Below, one piece after another: positions 63,200 through 64,000 of a stretch of DNA of 64,000 nt (positions are counted from its first letter, which is position 1; each line of letters opens with the position of its first letter). The notes under the pieces are model-generated. The model ran no database searches, was not told the origin of the DNA, and was given only the letters and a program-made list of their open reading frames with translations. The position numbers were made by a program, and so were the translations under genes. This DNA comes from Aequorivita sinensis (lineage in GTDB: Bacteria; Bacteroidota; Bacteroidia; Flavobacteriales; Flavobacteriaceae): NCBI RefSeq assembly GCF_006346335.1, contig NZ_VDMC01000004.1, forward strand, positions 1 through 64,000, given 5' to 3'.

Positions 63200-64000
63200 T
63201 TAACGAATTCCGTGCATTAATCTTTTCAATACTGGGTTTAAAAGCATTGCTATAAATCCAACAATAATTGGTACTACTGCAAAAATCAAGAAGAAAGTTC
63301 CTAAAGAATACTCCTCAGAAATTTTGTCAATCATACCTCCCATAGTGTTTGCAGCTTTTTGGCCTACAGCAATTGCTAAGTACCAAACTCCAAACATAAA
63401 ACCTATCATTCGTGCAGGCACTAATTTACTTAGGTATGAAAGTCCTAATGGAGAAAGACAAAGCTCTCCCATAGTGTGGAATAAATATGCTAAAATTAAA
63501 AATATCATACTCACAGAAGCCGTTCTTGCTCCAGGAGGAATATCGGATGCACCATACGATAGAATAGCAAACCCTAGACCTAGTAAAACTAACCCAATTC
63601 CATACTTCATTGCAGCACTCGGATTGTATTTACTTTCCCACCATTTGGAGAATAACGGTGCTAAGGTAATAATGAAGAATGAGTTTAGAATTCCAAACCA
63701 AGTAGCATCTACTTTTAATTCTTCTGAAAAAGCTTTATCGTAAATACGATATAATACCAATGCCCAAACTAGAATAAAAGCTATTGCTAAAACAATATTA
63801 GAGGCACCAATTTTAGTAAATGTCTTTTTAAATATTAATACAATCACATACGTTATAATAATCAACGGAATGGTAGTTAATAAACCATCAATTATCTTAA
63901 AAATTATAGCTGCATTTCCTTCTAGGTTTCTATCGGTATAATCGCTCGCAAACAAGGTCATCGATCCTAAGGATTGCTCAAAGAAAGCAAAGAAAAACAC
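63200..64000 (-). CDS. POT/PTR-family peptide:H+ symporter, C-terminal part
   Basis: Partial gene: the frame runs off the window edge, so the first half is missing and the apparent start at 64000 is only the edge. The 266 visible residues hold several membrane helices with the POT features FFFAFFEQSLGSMTLFASDYTDR, MGELCLSPLGLSYLSKLVP, FMFGVWYLAIAVGQKAANTMGG and a C-terminal KRLMHGIR tail. It imports di- or tripeptides with protons. A strong terminator follows. Confidence 0.93.
   Translation of the reverse strand: MFFFAFFEQSLGSMTLFASDYTDRNLEGNAAIIFKIIDGLLTTIPLIIITYVIVLIFKKTFTKIGASNIVLAIAFILVWALVLYRIYDKAFSEELKVDATWFGILNSFFIITLAPLFSKWWESKYNPSAAMKYGIGLVLLGLGFAILSYGASDIPPGARTASVSMIFLILAYLFHTMGELCLSPLGLSYLSKLVPARMIGFMFGVWYLAIAVGQKAANTMGGMIDKISEEYSLGTFFLIFAVVPIIVGFIAMLLNPVLKRLMHGIR

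Overview
The window looks like ordinary chromosome from a marine or aquatic member of the Flavobacteriaceae (Bacteroidota). The evidence is low GC, promoters of the Bacteroidota form TTG-N17-20-TAnnTTTG with almost no Shine-Dalgarno sequences, two proteins with type IX secretion (T9SS) sorting domains, a fused SecDF, an archaeal/eukaryal-type ProRS, LytTR-type regulators, a TonB-dependent receptor and many small lipoproteins. I see no phage, IS element, CRISPR array or rRNA. Strain-level identity cannot be fixed from the sequence alone.

Layout. 0-5 kb: rpsT and tRNA-Glu behind a strong promoter that is duplicated upstream, proS, a Tyr/Gly-rich lipoprotein and a FadL-type porin. 5-11 kb: one 1938-residue T9SS type B adhesin-like protein with about 14 tandem repeats. 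11-16 kb: folE, cysS, yidD, lgt and a DUF192 lipoprotein. 16-23 kb: secDF, a small membrane protein whose sequence pattern recalls SecD/SecF periplasmic domains, and a three-gene operon centred on a copper-type (OprC/NosA-like) TonB receptor. 23-30 kb: class II ribonucleotide reductase, two tandem copies of a composite palindromic repeat, mdh, gyrB and a DUF2911 protein. 30-39 kb: queE, a HerA-like ATPase, small membrane proteins and lipoproteins, a PerM/AI-2E transporter, YkvA, folD, ffh and nhaA. 39-48 kb: a LytS/LytTR two-component pair, a T9SS type A FG-GAP/ASPIC protein, arsR-arsM, a carboxypeptidase-regulatory-like protein, a PLP enzyme and GtrA. 48-54 kb: a RhlE-like helicase, an ECF sigma factor divergent from a small membrane protein, and a TPR histidine kinase with a LytTR regulator. 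54-60.5 kb: a co-directional run of mostly exported small proteins (NTF2-like, SDR, RidA-like, alpha/beta-barrel, His-rich TPR). 60.5-64 kb: comEC, a secreted thioredoxin and a truncated POT transporter.

The least ordinary parts are: (1) the copper-receptor operon at 19.5-23.0 kb, whose receptor carries CxxxM and HxM motifs, accompanied by a Met/His-rich lipoprotein and a small Cys-motif protein with an apparently leaderless GTG start; (2) a divergent pair of identically spaced TGTAAC-N15-GCATC promoters between the ECF sigma gene and its neighbour; (3) the exported-protein cluster at 54-60 kb, including a RidA homologue without the usual arginine and a tandem barrel gene that has lost its start codon behind an in-frame TAG; (4) a composite intergenic repeat at 25.9-26.1 kb; (5) a duplicated tRNA promoter with what may be a decayed tRNA-Glu behind it. 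Several genes have a perfect -7 box only 4-5 nt before the start codon, suggesting leaderless mRNAs.
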